Source: JBBTXL01 sp038062295
Lineage (GTDB): Bacteria > Patescibacteriota > Minisyncoccia > GWC2-36-17 > WO2-46-25
Reading direction: 5' to 3'
Length of the DNA: 14,001 bases
Assembly: GCA_038062295.1 (NCBI GenBank)
Contig: JBBTXL010000034.1
Coordinates: 1 to 14,001, forward strand
Numbering within the stretch: the stretch's first letter is position 1; every line of letters begins with the position of its first letter. Shown piece by piece: positions 1-5,752 of the stretch. Both the position numbers and the translations under genes were made by a program. Under the pieces are notes generated by a model that worked only from the letters and a program-made list of their open reading frames with translations, did no database searches and was not told where the DNA came from.

Positions 1-128
1 GCTTTTCTTGATTTCGTATAGTGGCCGCCCTTTCCTTCTGTATGCTCTCTGAATCTCCTTTGAACATCCGTGGTTATGCCGGTGTAGATCGTGCCATCAT
101 TACATTGTACGAGATATACAAAATACAT
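1..128 (-). CDS. GIY-YIG endonuclease domain protein (partial, 3' end outside window)
   Basis: The first 42 codons are visible, read from the ATG at 128 toward position 1; the C-terminus lies outside the window. The peptide opens MYFVYLVQCNDGTIYTGIT, which has the spacing of the GIY-YIG core (here FVY and YTG), followed by DVQRRFREH, with the Arg and His positions usual in the small UPF0213/YhbQ-type group. These are short single-domain proteins of the nuclease superfamily. The cellular role of the group is poorly defined; DNA repair or structure-specific cutting is an inference. An in-frame ATG at 158 would add ten residues. I prefer 128 because family members begin close to the first strand of the domain. 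The gene follows the S51 peptidase on the same strand after about 120 bp. Confidence 0.8.
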   Translation of the reverse strand, partial: MYFVYLVQCNDGTIYTGITTDVQRRFREHTEGKGGHYTKSRK

Positions 129-207
129 AGATTTATCTTGTGGCAAACTTCTTCGCATTCCACTAAACTCACGCTTCCTCTCCAAAGCTAGCCTCCTCGG
201 TCTCGTG

Positions 208-237
208 AAAATCTCCATCAAGCCCCACAAGGATTTT
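208..237. terminator. Weak possible terminator between the S51 peptidase and the GIY-YIG gene
   Basis: AAAATC at 208-213 pairs with GATTTT at 232-237, with a possible CC/GG extension inside and T-rich ends on both strands. The loop is long and the stem is AT-rich, so this is only a weak candidate. The rest of 129-252 shows nothing I can name. Confidence 0.25.
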
Positions 238-252
238 CAGGCGTTTTTAAGT

Positions 253-864
253 TTAGCATTTCGACCCTCCTTGGAATGACCTCACAACTACAAATTCGCT
301 ATCACCAAGAGTCTTCGTCTTAAGTCCTTGATCAGTAGCTTTCTTAATAATTGCTTGATACTTCTCTTCGTATTTTGGTTTACCGTAATGAGGCAAAACT
401 ACAAAATCGATTAGATTCAGTCCTGTATAGTCTTTTAATTCAGGGGCTTCCAAAGGATTATCCAGCGTGTCGACCAAACCAACATCTGGACCAACAAGTA
501 CTGACCCTGCGCTAGAGCCTACATATATAACCTCGAGACCTAGTTTGCTGAGAATAGTATCAAAGCCACTTTTTCTCACTTCTTGTAATAAATAAAAGAT
601 ATTACCGCCTGCAACAAAAATCACACCGCAATCTGCCATTTCTTTTTCTAAATCTGCAGAATTTGCAGATTTGAGGTTTACTTCTTTAATTTGAAAACCT
701 TGCTCTTTGAGTTTGTTTCTATCTATATCAACGAAGGATTTGTCCTCGTATACGTCTGCGGCTGTCGCAATAAACGCGACGGTTACACTTTCGGGCTTAT
801 CGCTAATGAGTTTAGGCAACTCGTCGGCGACATTTGCGTATATAGATGTGAGTAAGAATTTCAT
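253..864 (-). CDS. Peptidase S51 family protein (dipeptidase E-like, class I glutamine amidotransferase fold)
   Basis: A 203-residue protein of the length typical for peptidase S51, whose characterised member PepE (dipeptidase E) cleaves Asp-X dipeptides in the cytosol. The nucleophile elbow GSSAGS is at residues 116-121, with Ser118 the predicted nucleophile. Asp135 and His159 (in LPHYG) fall where PepE has its other triad residues, and GGN at 86-88 matches the conserved loop before the elbow. Several S51-like proteins are annotated only as type 1 glutamine amidotransferase-like, so the substrate is open. The ATG at 864 is preceded by GAGGAA about 9-11 nt upstream, a fair ribosome binding site. 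Codon use is A+T-rich (many AAA, TTA and ATA) compared with genes further right, which hints at separate ancestry. Confidence 0.85.
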   Translation of the reverse strand: MKFLLTSIYANVADELPKLISDKPESVTVAFIATAADVYEDKSFVDIDRNKLKEQGFQIKEVNLKSANSADLEKEMADCGVIFVAGGNIFYLLQEVRKSGFDTILSKLGLEVIYVGSSAGSVLVGPDVGLVDTLDNPLEAPELKDYTGLNLIDFVVLPHYGKPKYEEKYQAIIKKATDQGLKTKTLGDSEFVVVRSFQGGSKC

Positions 865-917
865 ATATCTGTATGTTCCTCGGAGTCCGAACCTAGCTCA
901 AACCGTAGCCCCTCGTC

Positions 918-935
918 GTCCCGTCAACACGGGAC
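918..935. repeat. Perfect 7-bp palindrome (hairpin B)
   Basis: GTCCCGT (918-924) and ACGGGAC (929-935) form a perfect 7-bp stem around a CAAC loop. Outside it, CCC (910-912) and GGG (942-944) could pair as an outer clamp. There is no T-tract on either side, so it does not look like an intrinsic terminator. It may be a REP-like palindromic unit. Confidence 0.6.
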
Positions 936-945
936 TCGCTCGGGA

Positions 946-996
946 CAATTGATTTTGCGAACCCCCTCGTAAACTCGGGGTGGCAAAATCTAATTG
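946..996. repeat. 51-bp imperfect inverted repeat touching the 3' end of tRNA-Gln (hairpin A)
   Basis: CAATTGATTTTGC (946-958) pairs with GCAAAATC-T-AATTG (983-996), 13 bp with one bulged base. Inside, ACCCC (961-965) can pair with GGGGT (977-981). The right foot ends at 996, directly next to the tRNA-Gln discriminator base at 997, so the hairpin would form immediately after the mature tRNA 3' end in a minus-strand transcript. No T-tract follows. Possible roles are a tRNA 3' processing or stability element, or a dispersed palindromic repeat beside a tRNA. Confidence 0.65.
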
Positions 997-1067
997 CTGC
1001 GGGACTTGGATTCGAACCAAGGTGACAGCTTTCAGAGAGCTGCATCCTACCACTAGATGATCCCGCA
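997..1067 (-). tRNA. tRNA-Gln(CUG)
   Basis: Read on the minus strand from 1067, the acceptor TGCGGGA pairs perfectly with TCCCGCA. The D arm holds AGTGGT. The anticodon stem CAGCT/AGCTG encloses loop CTCTGAA with anticodon CTG, and the T arm is CTTGG-TTCGAAT-CCAAG. The U1-A72 pair and G73 discriminator match the known identity features of bacterial tRNA-Gln. CCA is not encoded (GCAA follows the acceptor), so a CCA-adding enzyme is required. Confidence 0.95.
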
Positions 1068-1078
1068 TTATGGGGGGA

Positions 1079-1107
1079 ATTCTAATCAAAACGAACCAAT
1101 TTTGCAA
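1079..1107 (-). promoter_or_regulatory. Promoter of tRNA-Gln
   Basis: On the minus strand, TTGCAA (1102-1107) and TAGAAT (1079-1084) are separated by 17 bp. The expected start site is about five bases before the first tRNA base at 1067, which is good spacing for a tRNA promoter. The -35 lies just downstream of the T-tract that ends the preceding RNA. Confidence 0.7.
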
Positions 1108-1111
1108 CCTG

Positions 1112-1160
1112 CAAAAAATGAAGAAAGGGGCTGAACTCATTGTGAGCCCAACCCCTTCTT
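1112..1160 (-). terminator. Intrinsic terminator of the structured RNA
   Basis: On the minus strand AAGAAGGGG (1160-1152) pairs with CCCC-TTTCTT (1130-1121). An inner helix GGGCTCA/TGAGTTC around a CAA loop uses two G·U pairs that would be A·C mismatches on the other strand. A run of six T (1117-1112) follows. The wobble pairs and the T-tract both fix the direction as minus. Confidence 0.8.
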
Positions 1161-1295
1161 GGGACCGACGTGTCCCTCGCGATTATTATTGCGGCCCCGG
1201 AAGCCGCTTTTACACGAGGATGCTAACTAACTTGGTCGTTGAGTCCTAAGCGAGGATTAATCTCGCGCGCAAGGCCTCATTCCCCGTGATCGTAT
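1112..1295 (-). ncRNA. Candidate structured non-coding RNA, about 185 nt, family unknown
   Basis: The stretch between the stop codon of the GNAT gene and tRNA-Gln has a consensus promoter, several helices and a terminator, but no convincing reading frame. Predicted helices, in plus-strand coordinates: a long arm at 1241-1278 made of GAG/CTC, CCT/AGG and GCGAG/CTCGC; GCGGC/GCCGC at 1191-1207 inside CCTCG/CGAGG (1175-1179 with 1215-1219); GGGAC/GTCCC at 1161-1176; then the terminator. The last two share two bases and may be alternatives. Size and promoter strength resemble housekeeping RNAs. I see no tmRNA tag or T arm, no SRP GNAR-loop helix, no RNase P core, and no end-to-end pairing with central bubble as in 6S RNA. 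It could be a divergent known RNA or a new one. Confidence 0.65.
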
Positions 1296-1301
1296 GCGGG
1301 G

Positions 1302-1330
1302 AGTATAGCACCTTCTAAACTTTCTGTCAA
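1302..1330 (-). promoter_or_regulatory. Consensus sigma-70-type promoter of the structured RNA
   Basis: On the minus strand, a perfect TTGACA -35 (1325-1330), a 17-bp spacer and TATACT -10 (1302-1307), with an extended TGC just upstream of the -10. It is the best promoter in the window. The expected start is near A1295. The -35 overlaps the stop codon of the GNAT gene (1327-1329), so the RNA is transcribed separately from the gene before it. Confidence 0.85.
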
Positions 1331-1692
1331 CTCCCCTTTCTGCCGTGCTTCGGTTTAAAATCCAGACGAAACACATCACCGGTCTGACTGAAGCTGAACT
1401 CCGAGTACAGGTCATGCGCCGCCTCATCCGTGTATCCGCAGACGGTGATGATTGTATGACATCCGTGACGTCGGGCGTCGGCGAGCGCGGCCTGCACTAT
1501 CTGCTTTTTCAAATCCTTTTCTTCCCGAAACTTCTCGTGAACAAAAATATCGTTCACGAGCCCGAATGGTTCTTTGAGGTCATCGCGCAAGATAAAGAGA
1601 TATCCCCGCGCAACCTCTTGGCCTTCCCTTGAAATGGAATAACGCATGCCATGCTCGACAATGGCTTCCTTGTCTATCCCGTCAATCGCCAT
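1327..1692 (-). CDS. Small GNAT-fold protein (N-acetyltransferase-like)
   Basis: A 121-residue protein. I start it at the ATG at 1692 because GGGAGGG lies 7 nt upstream; an earlier in-frame start at 1725 has no such support. The core reads like a minimal GNAT domain: strand NDIFVHEKFRE (48-58), helix to about 75, strand HTIITVC (79-85), helix EAAHDLYSEFSF (90-101). In GNAT enzymes the loop after the V-strand is R/Q-x-x-G-x-G/A and holds the acetyl-CoA pyrophosphate. Here it is REEKDLKK, with no glycine. The fold call is fairly safe, but catalytic activity and substrate are unknown. A promoter lies at 1739-1766, and there is no clear terminator before the structured RNA. Confidence 0.75.
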   Translation of the reverse strand: MAIDGIDKEAIVEHGMRYSISREGQEVARGYLFILRDDLKEPFGLVNDIFVHEKFREEKDLKKQIVQAALADARRHGCHTIITVCGYTDEAAHDLYSEFSFSQTGDVFRLDFKPKHGRKGS

Positions 1693-1738
1693 CGCTGTAC
1701 CCTCCCTGTGAAAGGTTGATTGCAAACAGCACGCGTGA

Positions 1739-1766
1739 AATATATCACGATACCGAAAAAATGCAA
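1739..1766 (-). promoter_or_regulatory. Promoter of the GNAT-like gene
   Basis: On the minus strand, TTGCAT (1761-1766), a 16-bp spacer and TATATT (1739-1744) with TGA upstream as an extended -10. It sits in the 93-bp gap between the ftsX stop and the GNAT-like start, where I see no terminator for ftsX. Confidence 0.55.
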
Positions 1767-1785
1767 TATTGAACCGGCGCTATAT

Positions 1786-2694
1786 CTATATTTTGAGATA
1801 CTTCCGGATGGCGACGAAACTGCCGATGACCCCGAGCGCCACGCCGATAACAAACACGATAAGCCAGAGCAGGAAAAAATTCACCTGATAGTACGCAAGC
1901 AGGTCGGCCCCGGGGAAAAAACCTCCGACATATGGCCCGACCAGCGTCACAAAGGGATAAAACAGCGCGATCGTCACAACGGATGCGGCAAGTCCGTAAA
2001 ACGCCCCCGCCGCAAGGAACGGCCCGCGCACAAACCAGTTGGTCGCGCCCACGAGCTTCATGATACCCACCTCCTCACGAAGGGTATAAATGGCCATGTG
2101 AATGGTGTTGAACGACACGAGTACGGCAATGACCGACAGCACGGCACTTAAGAAAAACCCGATCTTGCGGATAGCGGACGTCACGGACGTGAGCGCCGTA
2201 ATAACACTTTGGTTCTCATAAAAATTCACCTTGCTCATGATAGACGCGTATTGCTCGCTTTCCAGGGACCGGACGATGGCGGCAAACTGCTCCGGGTCTT
2301 TCGCCTTGATGTTCAAGCTCGCTTCAAGCGGGTTCTCCCCCAGTTCTTCCAGTACCTGCGCGACGATAGGGTCTTCCTTGTGGCGCTCGCGGAAACGCTC
2401 GAGCGCCTCGTTTTCCGAAACATACACCACGCTTCGCACATCGCTGCGCGCGGCAAGTTCGTTCCGAATGCTTTGTATCTCTTCTTCCGGGGTTCCCGAC
2501 ACGAAGTACGCCGACACGTCCACTTTGTTCTCCAGGTTCACAATGACCGCCTCGGTCAGCACCGACAAGAGCAGCAACCCAAGGACCATGGACAAGGCGA
2601 GCACCATCACCAGAATCGTCGCGGCCGAAAGCCATGTATTTCTCCATACATGCTGGAATCCGTGCTTTATAACTCGTTGTGCCGTCGTAAACAT
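1786..2694 (-). CDS. ftsX: Cell division ABC transporter permease FtsX
   Basis: A 302-residue membrane protein with the FtsX layout: a short cytoplasmic N-terminus, helix 1 (about 22-47), an extracytoplasmic domain (about 48-177), then three helices (about 178-200, 227-250, 273-296) and a short basic tail. The stretch LREEVGIMKLVGATNWFVRG (205-224) is the conserved cytoplasmic coupling region that contacts FtsE. FtsX with FtsE sits at the septum and activates peptidoglycan hydrolases through its outer loop; it is not a true transporter. The ATG overlaps the ftsE stop by one base (TAATG), so translation is probably coupled. The gene ends with TAG, and no clear terminator follows. Confidence 0.97.
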   Translation of the reverse strand: MFTTAQRVIKHGFQHVWRNTWLSAATILVMVLALSMVLGLLLLSVLTEAVIVNLENKVDVSAYFVSGTPEEEIQSIRNELAARSDVRSVVYVSENEALERFRERHKEDPIVAQVLEELGENPLEASLNIKAKDPEQFAAIVRSLESEQYASIMSKVNFYENQSVITALTSVTSAIRKIGFFLSAVLSVIAVLVSFNTIHMAIYTLREEVGIMKLVGATNWFVRGPFLAAGAFYGLAASVVTIALFYPFVTLVGPYVGGFFPGADLLAYYQVNFFLLWLIVFVIGVALGVIGSFVAIRKYLKI

Positions 2695-3371
2695 TATAAA
2701 ATATACCGCCCGTTCTGCTCGTCCCGGACCACTTTGCCCCGGTCGAGGCTTATCACGCGCTTGCTCAGTGTGTTGATGATCTCGCGGTCGTGCGTCGCAA
2801 GGATGATCGTGGTTCCCAGTTCATGAATTTTCATCAGTAACCGTATGATATCCCAGGTGCTCAAGGGGTCAAGGTTGCCGGTCGGCTCGTCGGCAATGAT
2901 AATATCCGGCTGGTGCACTAAGGCGCGGGCAATGGCAACTCGTTGCTGTTCGCCGCCCGACAACTCATGCGGAAATTGTTTTGCTTTTTGCTCAAGCCCC
3001 ACCAGTTCCAGAATACTCATGACGTCTTCCTGAATTTCCTTTTTTTCTCTTCCCACAACCTCCATCGCGAATGCGACGTTTTCAGATGCGGTCTTGTGCG
3101 GTAGAAGTTTAAAATCCTGAAAAATAGTGCCGATCTTGCGCCGCAAAAACGGGAGCTCGTTATGCGGCAGAGCGGTAATGTCCTCATCGTTTAAAAAAAT
3201 GGTTCCCGTGGTCGGACGCTCTTCCGCAATGAGAAGTTTCAACAGCGTGGACTTTCCCGCGCCCGACTGGCCGACGATAGACACAAATTCCCCTTTCCCG
3301 ATGGCAAGGGTCACGGAGTCCAGCGCACAATGAGAATTATATGCTTTTGATACGTCGTTAAATTTTATCAT
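2694..3371 (-). CDS. ftsE: Cell division ATP-binding protein FtsE
   Basis: A 225-residue ABC ATPase of usual FtsE length. Walker A is GQSGAGKST (34-42), the Q-loop glutamine is Q85 in FQDFKLL, the signature is LSGGEQQ (137-143), Walker B is IIIADEP (157-163), and the switch histidine is H194. The QDFKLL segment is typical of FtsE. It powers FtsX conformational changes at the inner face of the membrane during septation. The ATG lies inside the end of prfB, a 14-base overlap, and there is no strong ribosome binding site, so expression should depend on translation of prfB. The order prfB-ftsE-ftsX is known from many other bacteria. Confidence 0.97.
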   Translation of the reverse strand: MIKFNDVSKAYNSHCALDSVTLAIGKGEFVSIVGQSGAGKSTLLKLLIAEERPTTGTIFLNDEDITALPHNELPFLRRKIGTIFQDFKLLPHKTASENVAFAMEVVGREKKEIQEDVMSILELVGLEQKAKQFPHELSGGEQQRVAIARALVHQPDIIIADEPTGNLDPLSTWDIIRLLMKIHELGTTIILATHDREIINTLSKRVISLDRGKVVRDEQNGRYIL

Positions 3372-4477
3372 GACTCAATTCCGCTTCTATAAATAAATCC
3401 AGATCTCCCTGCAGCACTTCTTTAATGCGGGATGTTTCCGCTCCCGTGCGGTGATCTTTGACCAGCTGATACGGATGCAGAACGTACGAACGGATCTGGC
3501 TACCCCATTCTATGTCCACCTTCGCGCCTTTCAGCTCCGAGATCTCTTTTTTCTTCTGGCGCTCCAGCTGTTCGGCAAGCCGCGATGCAAGAAGTTTGAG
3601 CGCGTGGTCCTTGTTGGACTGCTGCGAGCGTTCGCTCTGGCATGCGACTGTGATACCCGTCGGCTTGTGGCGTACGCGCACCGCCGTTTCGCGCTTGTTC
3701 ACATTCTGCCCGCCCGGGCCGGAAGAACGGAATGTTTCTATTTCCAATTCGTCATCCGTCAACTCCACATGGCCTGTATCTTCTATTTCGGGCATCACTT
3801 CCACGAATGCGAACGACGTATGGCGAAGCTTAGCCGCAGAAAACGGCGAGACGCGCACCAGTCGATGCACCCCCATCTCTTTTTTTAAATGGCCGTAGGC
3901 GTACTTGCCGCGCACTTCGATGCTCACGTTTTTCGTCACCGGACCCTCCGTACCCGACCCCTCGCCAAAATGCTGGTGCAAAACAACGCATTGCCACCCC
4001 TTGCCTTCGGCAAACCGCACATACATCCGTAATAACATAGACGCCCAGTCCTGCGCGTCAGCCCCGCCGGCACCCGCATAAATGGAAAGCACGGCGTTTG
4101 CCGCGTCGTACTTCCCCGAAAAACGGCGAAACATCACTTCTTTACGCAGCTGACGCAGAAGCGCCGCACATTGCCGTGCAGTGTCGTCTGCGAGCGCCGC
4201 GCGTTCCTCTTCCGGAAAACCCGCGAGCGCTTCGGCATCGTGTGCGAGCTGTGCCACCGCAGCTTCCATGTCATCAAGCGTTGTGCGGTCTTTTTTCTTC
4301 GCATCCAGTTCCGCTGTCACGGTGGCGGCATGGCGGTGATCGGACCAAAACCCTTCCGCCTGCGTGCGCGCTTCCAATTCCGCTATTTCTTTTTCAAGGC
4401 GTACAACGTCAAAGACAGTCCTTCAGTTCCTGAAGGCCCTCCTGCGCTTGTTTCACTTGTTCCGCAATGTCTTGCAT
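3358..4477 (-). CDS. prfB: Peptide chain release factor 2, with programmed +1 frameshift
   Basis: The gene starts at ATG 4477, runs 22 codons to an in-frame TGA (4411-4409), and continues in the +1 frame from GAC 4410 to the TAA at 3358-3360, giving 372 residues, close to the usual RF2 length of about 365. Key sites in the full product are the codon-recognition tripeptide SPF at 210-212 (the RF2 type, reading UGA and UAA) and GGQ at 255-257, which triggers peptidyl-tRNA hydrolysis. C-terminal HPYQLVKDHRTG is also standard. The internal stop is a regulatory signal, not damage. The start has no Shine-Dalgarno sequence. A TATAAA (4491-4496) or TATGAT (4499-4504) box upstream would give a leader of only about 7-15 nt, although I see no matching -35. 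Confidence 0.96.
4407..4424 (-). promoter_or_regulatory. RF2 autoregulatory frameshift site
   Basis: The site reads AAGGACTGTCTTTGAC on the minus strand: the slippery CTT (4414-4412), the stop TGA (4411-4409), and the following C. An internal Shine-Dalgarno-like AAGGA lies four bases before CTT, close to the three-base spacing in E. coli. When RF2 is scarce the ribosome slips +1 on CUU and makes full RF2; when RF2 is plentiful it terminates after 22 codons. Confidence 0.95.
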
Positions 4478-4510
4478 ACTAGATACGTCTTTTATACTAT
4501 CATACAAAAG

Positions 4511-4549
4511 CAAAAAGAAAAAAGGCCCGACAATTCATCCGTCGGGCCT
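4511..4549 (-). terminator. Intrinsic terminator after the Cys-motif gene
   Basis: On the minus strand AGGCCCGAC (4549-4541) and GTCGGGCCT (4531-4523) form a perfect 9-bp GC-rich stem, followed by a T-rich tract (4522-4511). The TGA stop of the upstream gene (4537-4535) lies in the loop. Confidence 0.93.
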
Positions 4550-4948
4550 CGGGGGCGGCCGCTGTGTCGCGCCGTCCATAACGTACCTATACCAATCGGC
4601 AAAGGGCACCCCTTCCGGCGGAAATTCTTCCGGAAAGACGGTAACACGCTCACCAATGCGGAGTGCAACCGTATCTTGCCGGCACTCTCCAGCCAGAAAA
4701 CAATGTTCCCAGTCCGGCGTTTCCCCATCCACTTCCATTTTACATGGGCTGAACATCCCGTGTTCGCCCCGATCACTTAGAATCGCGCACTGATTCCCCA
4801 CACGCTGATCCCGCATGATATCCAAAAGGGGCGAGAATCTGTAGAACGGGCAACGGTGCCTCGGTCTTTCAACAGCGGGTTTTACGACTGGCTCGGTGGC
4901 ATTGTGCGGCGGCGCGTGCCGGCCCTTGAAAATGGTAAAGAGCTTCAT
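4535..4948 (-). CDS. Uncharacterised protein with conserved Cys motifs (CPFYxF, GNQCAI, SPCKME, PDWEHC)
   Basis: A 137-residue soluble protein without signal peptide or membrane segment. After a basic, proline-rich N-terminus come four spaced cysteine motifs: C33 in CPFYRF, C54 in GNQCAI, C69 in SPCKME and C83 in PDWEHC, with C89 just after. From memory, this set recurs in small uncharacterised bacterial proteins. The four cysteines suggest metal binding, but that is inference and no function is known. The start is well supported: AAGGAGGT lies nine bases before ATG 4948. The gene has its own promoter (4987-5015) and terminator, so it is a single-gene unit. The stop codon falls in the terminator loop, so the 5' arm of the hairpin is coding (RPDG). 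Confidence 0.8.
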   Translation of the reverse strand: MKLFTIFKGRHAPPHNATEPVVKPAVERPRHRCPFYRFSPLLDIMRDQRVGNQCAILSDRGEHGMFSPCKMEVDGETPDWEHCFLAGECRQDTVALRIGERVTVFPEEFPPEGVPFADWYRYVMDGATQRPPPRPDG

Positions 4949-4986
4949 CGTTTCCCCACCTCCTTTCTCCTTCGCCTCGTATCGGC

Positions 4987-5015
4987 GTTATAGCACAAAA
5001 AAAGCCGTGCCGCAA
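4987..5015 (-). promoter_or_regulatory. Promoter of the Cys-motif gene
   Basis: On the minus strand, TTGCGG (5010-5015), a 17-bp spacer and TATAAC (4987-4992) with TGC just upstream as an extended -10. It starts directly after the terminator of the preceding operon and leaves a leader of about 30 nt carrying AAGGAGGT. Confidence 0.75.
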
Positions 5016-5019
5016 ACGA

Positions 5020-5052
5020 AGCAAAAGGGGTTGCAATTTTCATGCAACCCCC
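5020..5052 (-). terminator. Intrinsic terminator after the YjcF-like acetyltransferase
   Basis: GGGGTTGCA (5027-5035) and TGCAACCCC (5043-5051) form a perfect 9-bp stem. On the minus strand it is followed by TTTTGCTTCGTTT, a broken T-tract. It closes the operon 6004-5064. Confidence 0.8.
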
Positions 5053-5063
5053 TTATATTCCGA

Positions 5064-5498
5064 TCAAAGGTTCTTAGTCATGCGAACATGCAGGATACCG
5101 GCTTCTTTGAAAAAGGGGCCTACCTGCTCATACCCCAGTTTCTCGTAAAACTCTTTGATATAATCCTGCGCATTGACGGTTACCATCCGAAACTTCACCA
5201 TTCGGAGAGTATCCTCGGCAAACCGCATGATCGCTTCTCCGATGCCGCGTTTGCGAAACTCCGGAAGAACCGCAACCCGCTCTACCTTTACGGTTCCGTC
5301 TTGCAACGGCCTCCATCGTGCGGTTCCCACCGCGCGATCTTCAAAAAACGCAAGTACATGGTGGGTATTTTCTTCTTCGTCTTTGCCGTCAAAATCGTCA
5401 ACCACGCGAATGTTCATTTCGTCCTCAAAGACTACCTCTCTGATGTTGTACGCCTGATGACGCTCCTCAACCGTTTCCACGTTTTTCACAGTGATCAT
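5064..5498 (-). CDS. GNAT family N-acetyltransferase, YjcF/ElaA-like
   Basis: A 144-residue single-domain acetyltransferase. I start it at ATG 5498, which has AAGGAGG seven bases upstream; an earlier in-frame codon at 5531 would run back through that site. The acetyl-CoA loop is intact: VERVAVLPEFRKRGIG (72-87), with R82-K-R-G-I-G. N-terminal VFEDEMNI (23-30) and C-terminal GPFFKEAGILHVRM (127-140) match the YjcF/ElaA group, where a conserved Glu, Gly and His precede the last strand. The substrate of this group is not firmly known, so small molecules or protein N-termini are both possible. The start overlaps the stop of the upstream membrane protein (ATGA), indicating coupled translation. A terminator follows. 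Confidence 0.88.
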   Translation of the reverse strand: MITVKNVETVEERHQAYNIREVVFEDEMNIRVVDDFDGKDEEENTHHVLAFFEDRAVGTARWRPLQDGTVKVERVAVLPEFRKRGIGEAIMRFAEDTLRMVKFRMVTVNAQDYIKEFYEKLGYEQVGPFFKEAGILHVRMTKNL

Positions 5499-5737
5499 CT
5501 CTCTCCTCCTTTTTGGAGCAAACCATCCCATCTGAAAAAAGCCACGACATAGTACACCATAACAACCACCATGCCGACTACGAAAAGGACTGATGTGACT
5601 CCTGCGGCTTGCAACAAGGCAAATACGACATCAAAGTCCGTCTTGCCGCCGGTATACTCCACATACCCAAACAGCGCAGCCCAGCAGCATACCGCGAGTA
5701 CCCCCATGCCCACCACGATCCATCTGAACTTTTTCAT
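5495..5737 (-). CDS. Small two-helix membrane protein, unknown function
   Basis: An 80-residue protein with two hydrophobic segments (about 5-28 and 40-68) joined by a short polar stretch, GYVEYTGGKTDFD, then a short charged tail. Its ribosome binding site AAGGAGG lies seven bases before ATG 5737. It lies between another two-helix protein and an acetyltransferase, overlapping the latter by four bases, so the three are made together. I do not recognise a family. It could be a membrane anchor or partner of the acetyltransferase, but nothing in the sequence proves that. Confidence 0.8.
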   Translation of the reverse strand: MKKFRWIVVGMGVLAVCCWAALFGYVEYTGGKTDFDVVFALLQAAGVTSVLFVVGMVVVMVYYVVAFFRWDGLLQKGGER

Positions 5738-5752
5738 ATACTCCCCTCCTTC

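Noticed and set aside
898..1140. Minus-strand frame of 80 codons across tRNA-Gln
   Set aside because: It runs through a complete tRNA, its promoter and the palindromes; the composition is not protein-like.
1191..1211. GCGGC/GCCGC followed by TTTT read as a plus-strand terminator
   Set aside because: No plus-strand gene precedes it, the T-tract is short, and the helix fits better as part of the minus-strand RNA.
1112..1295. Structured RNA as 6S RNA, tmRNA, SRP RNA or RNase P RNA
   Set aside because: Size is near that of 6S RNA, but the ends do not pair into one long rod; there is no tag frame or T arm, no SRP-type loop, and no RNase P core motifs. A covariance search is still needed.
4409..4411. 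In-frame TGA near the start of prfB as a sign of a pseudogene or a recoded UGA
   Set aside because: It is the standard RF2 frameshift signal CTT-TGA-C, and the +1 frame gives a complete RF2 with SPF and GGQ. RF2 would not be kept if UGA were recoded.
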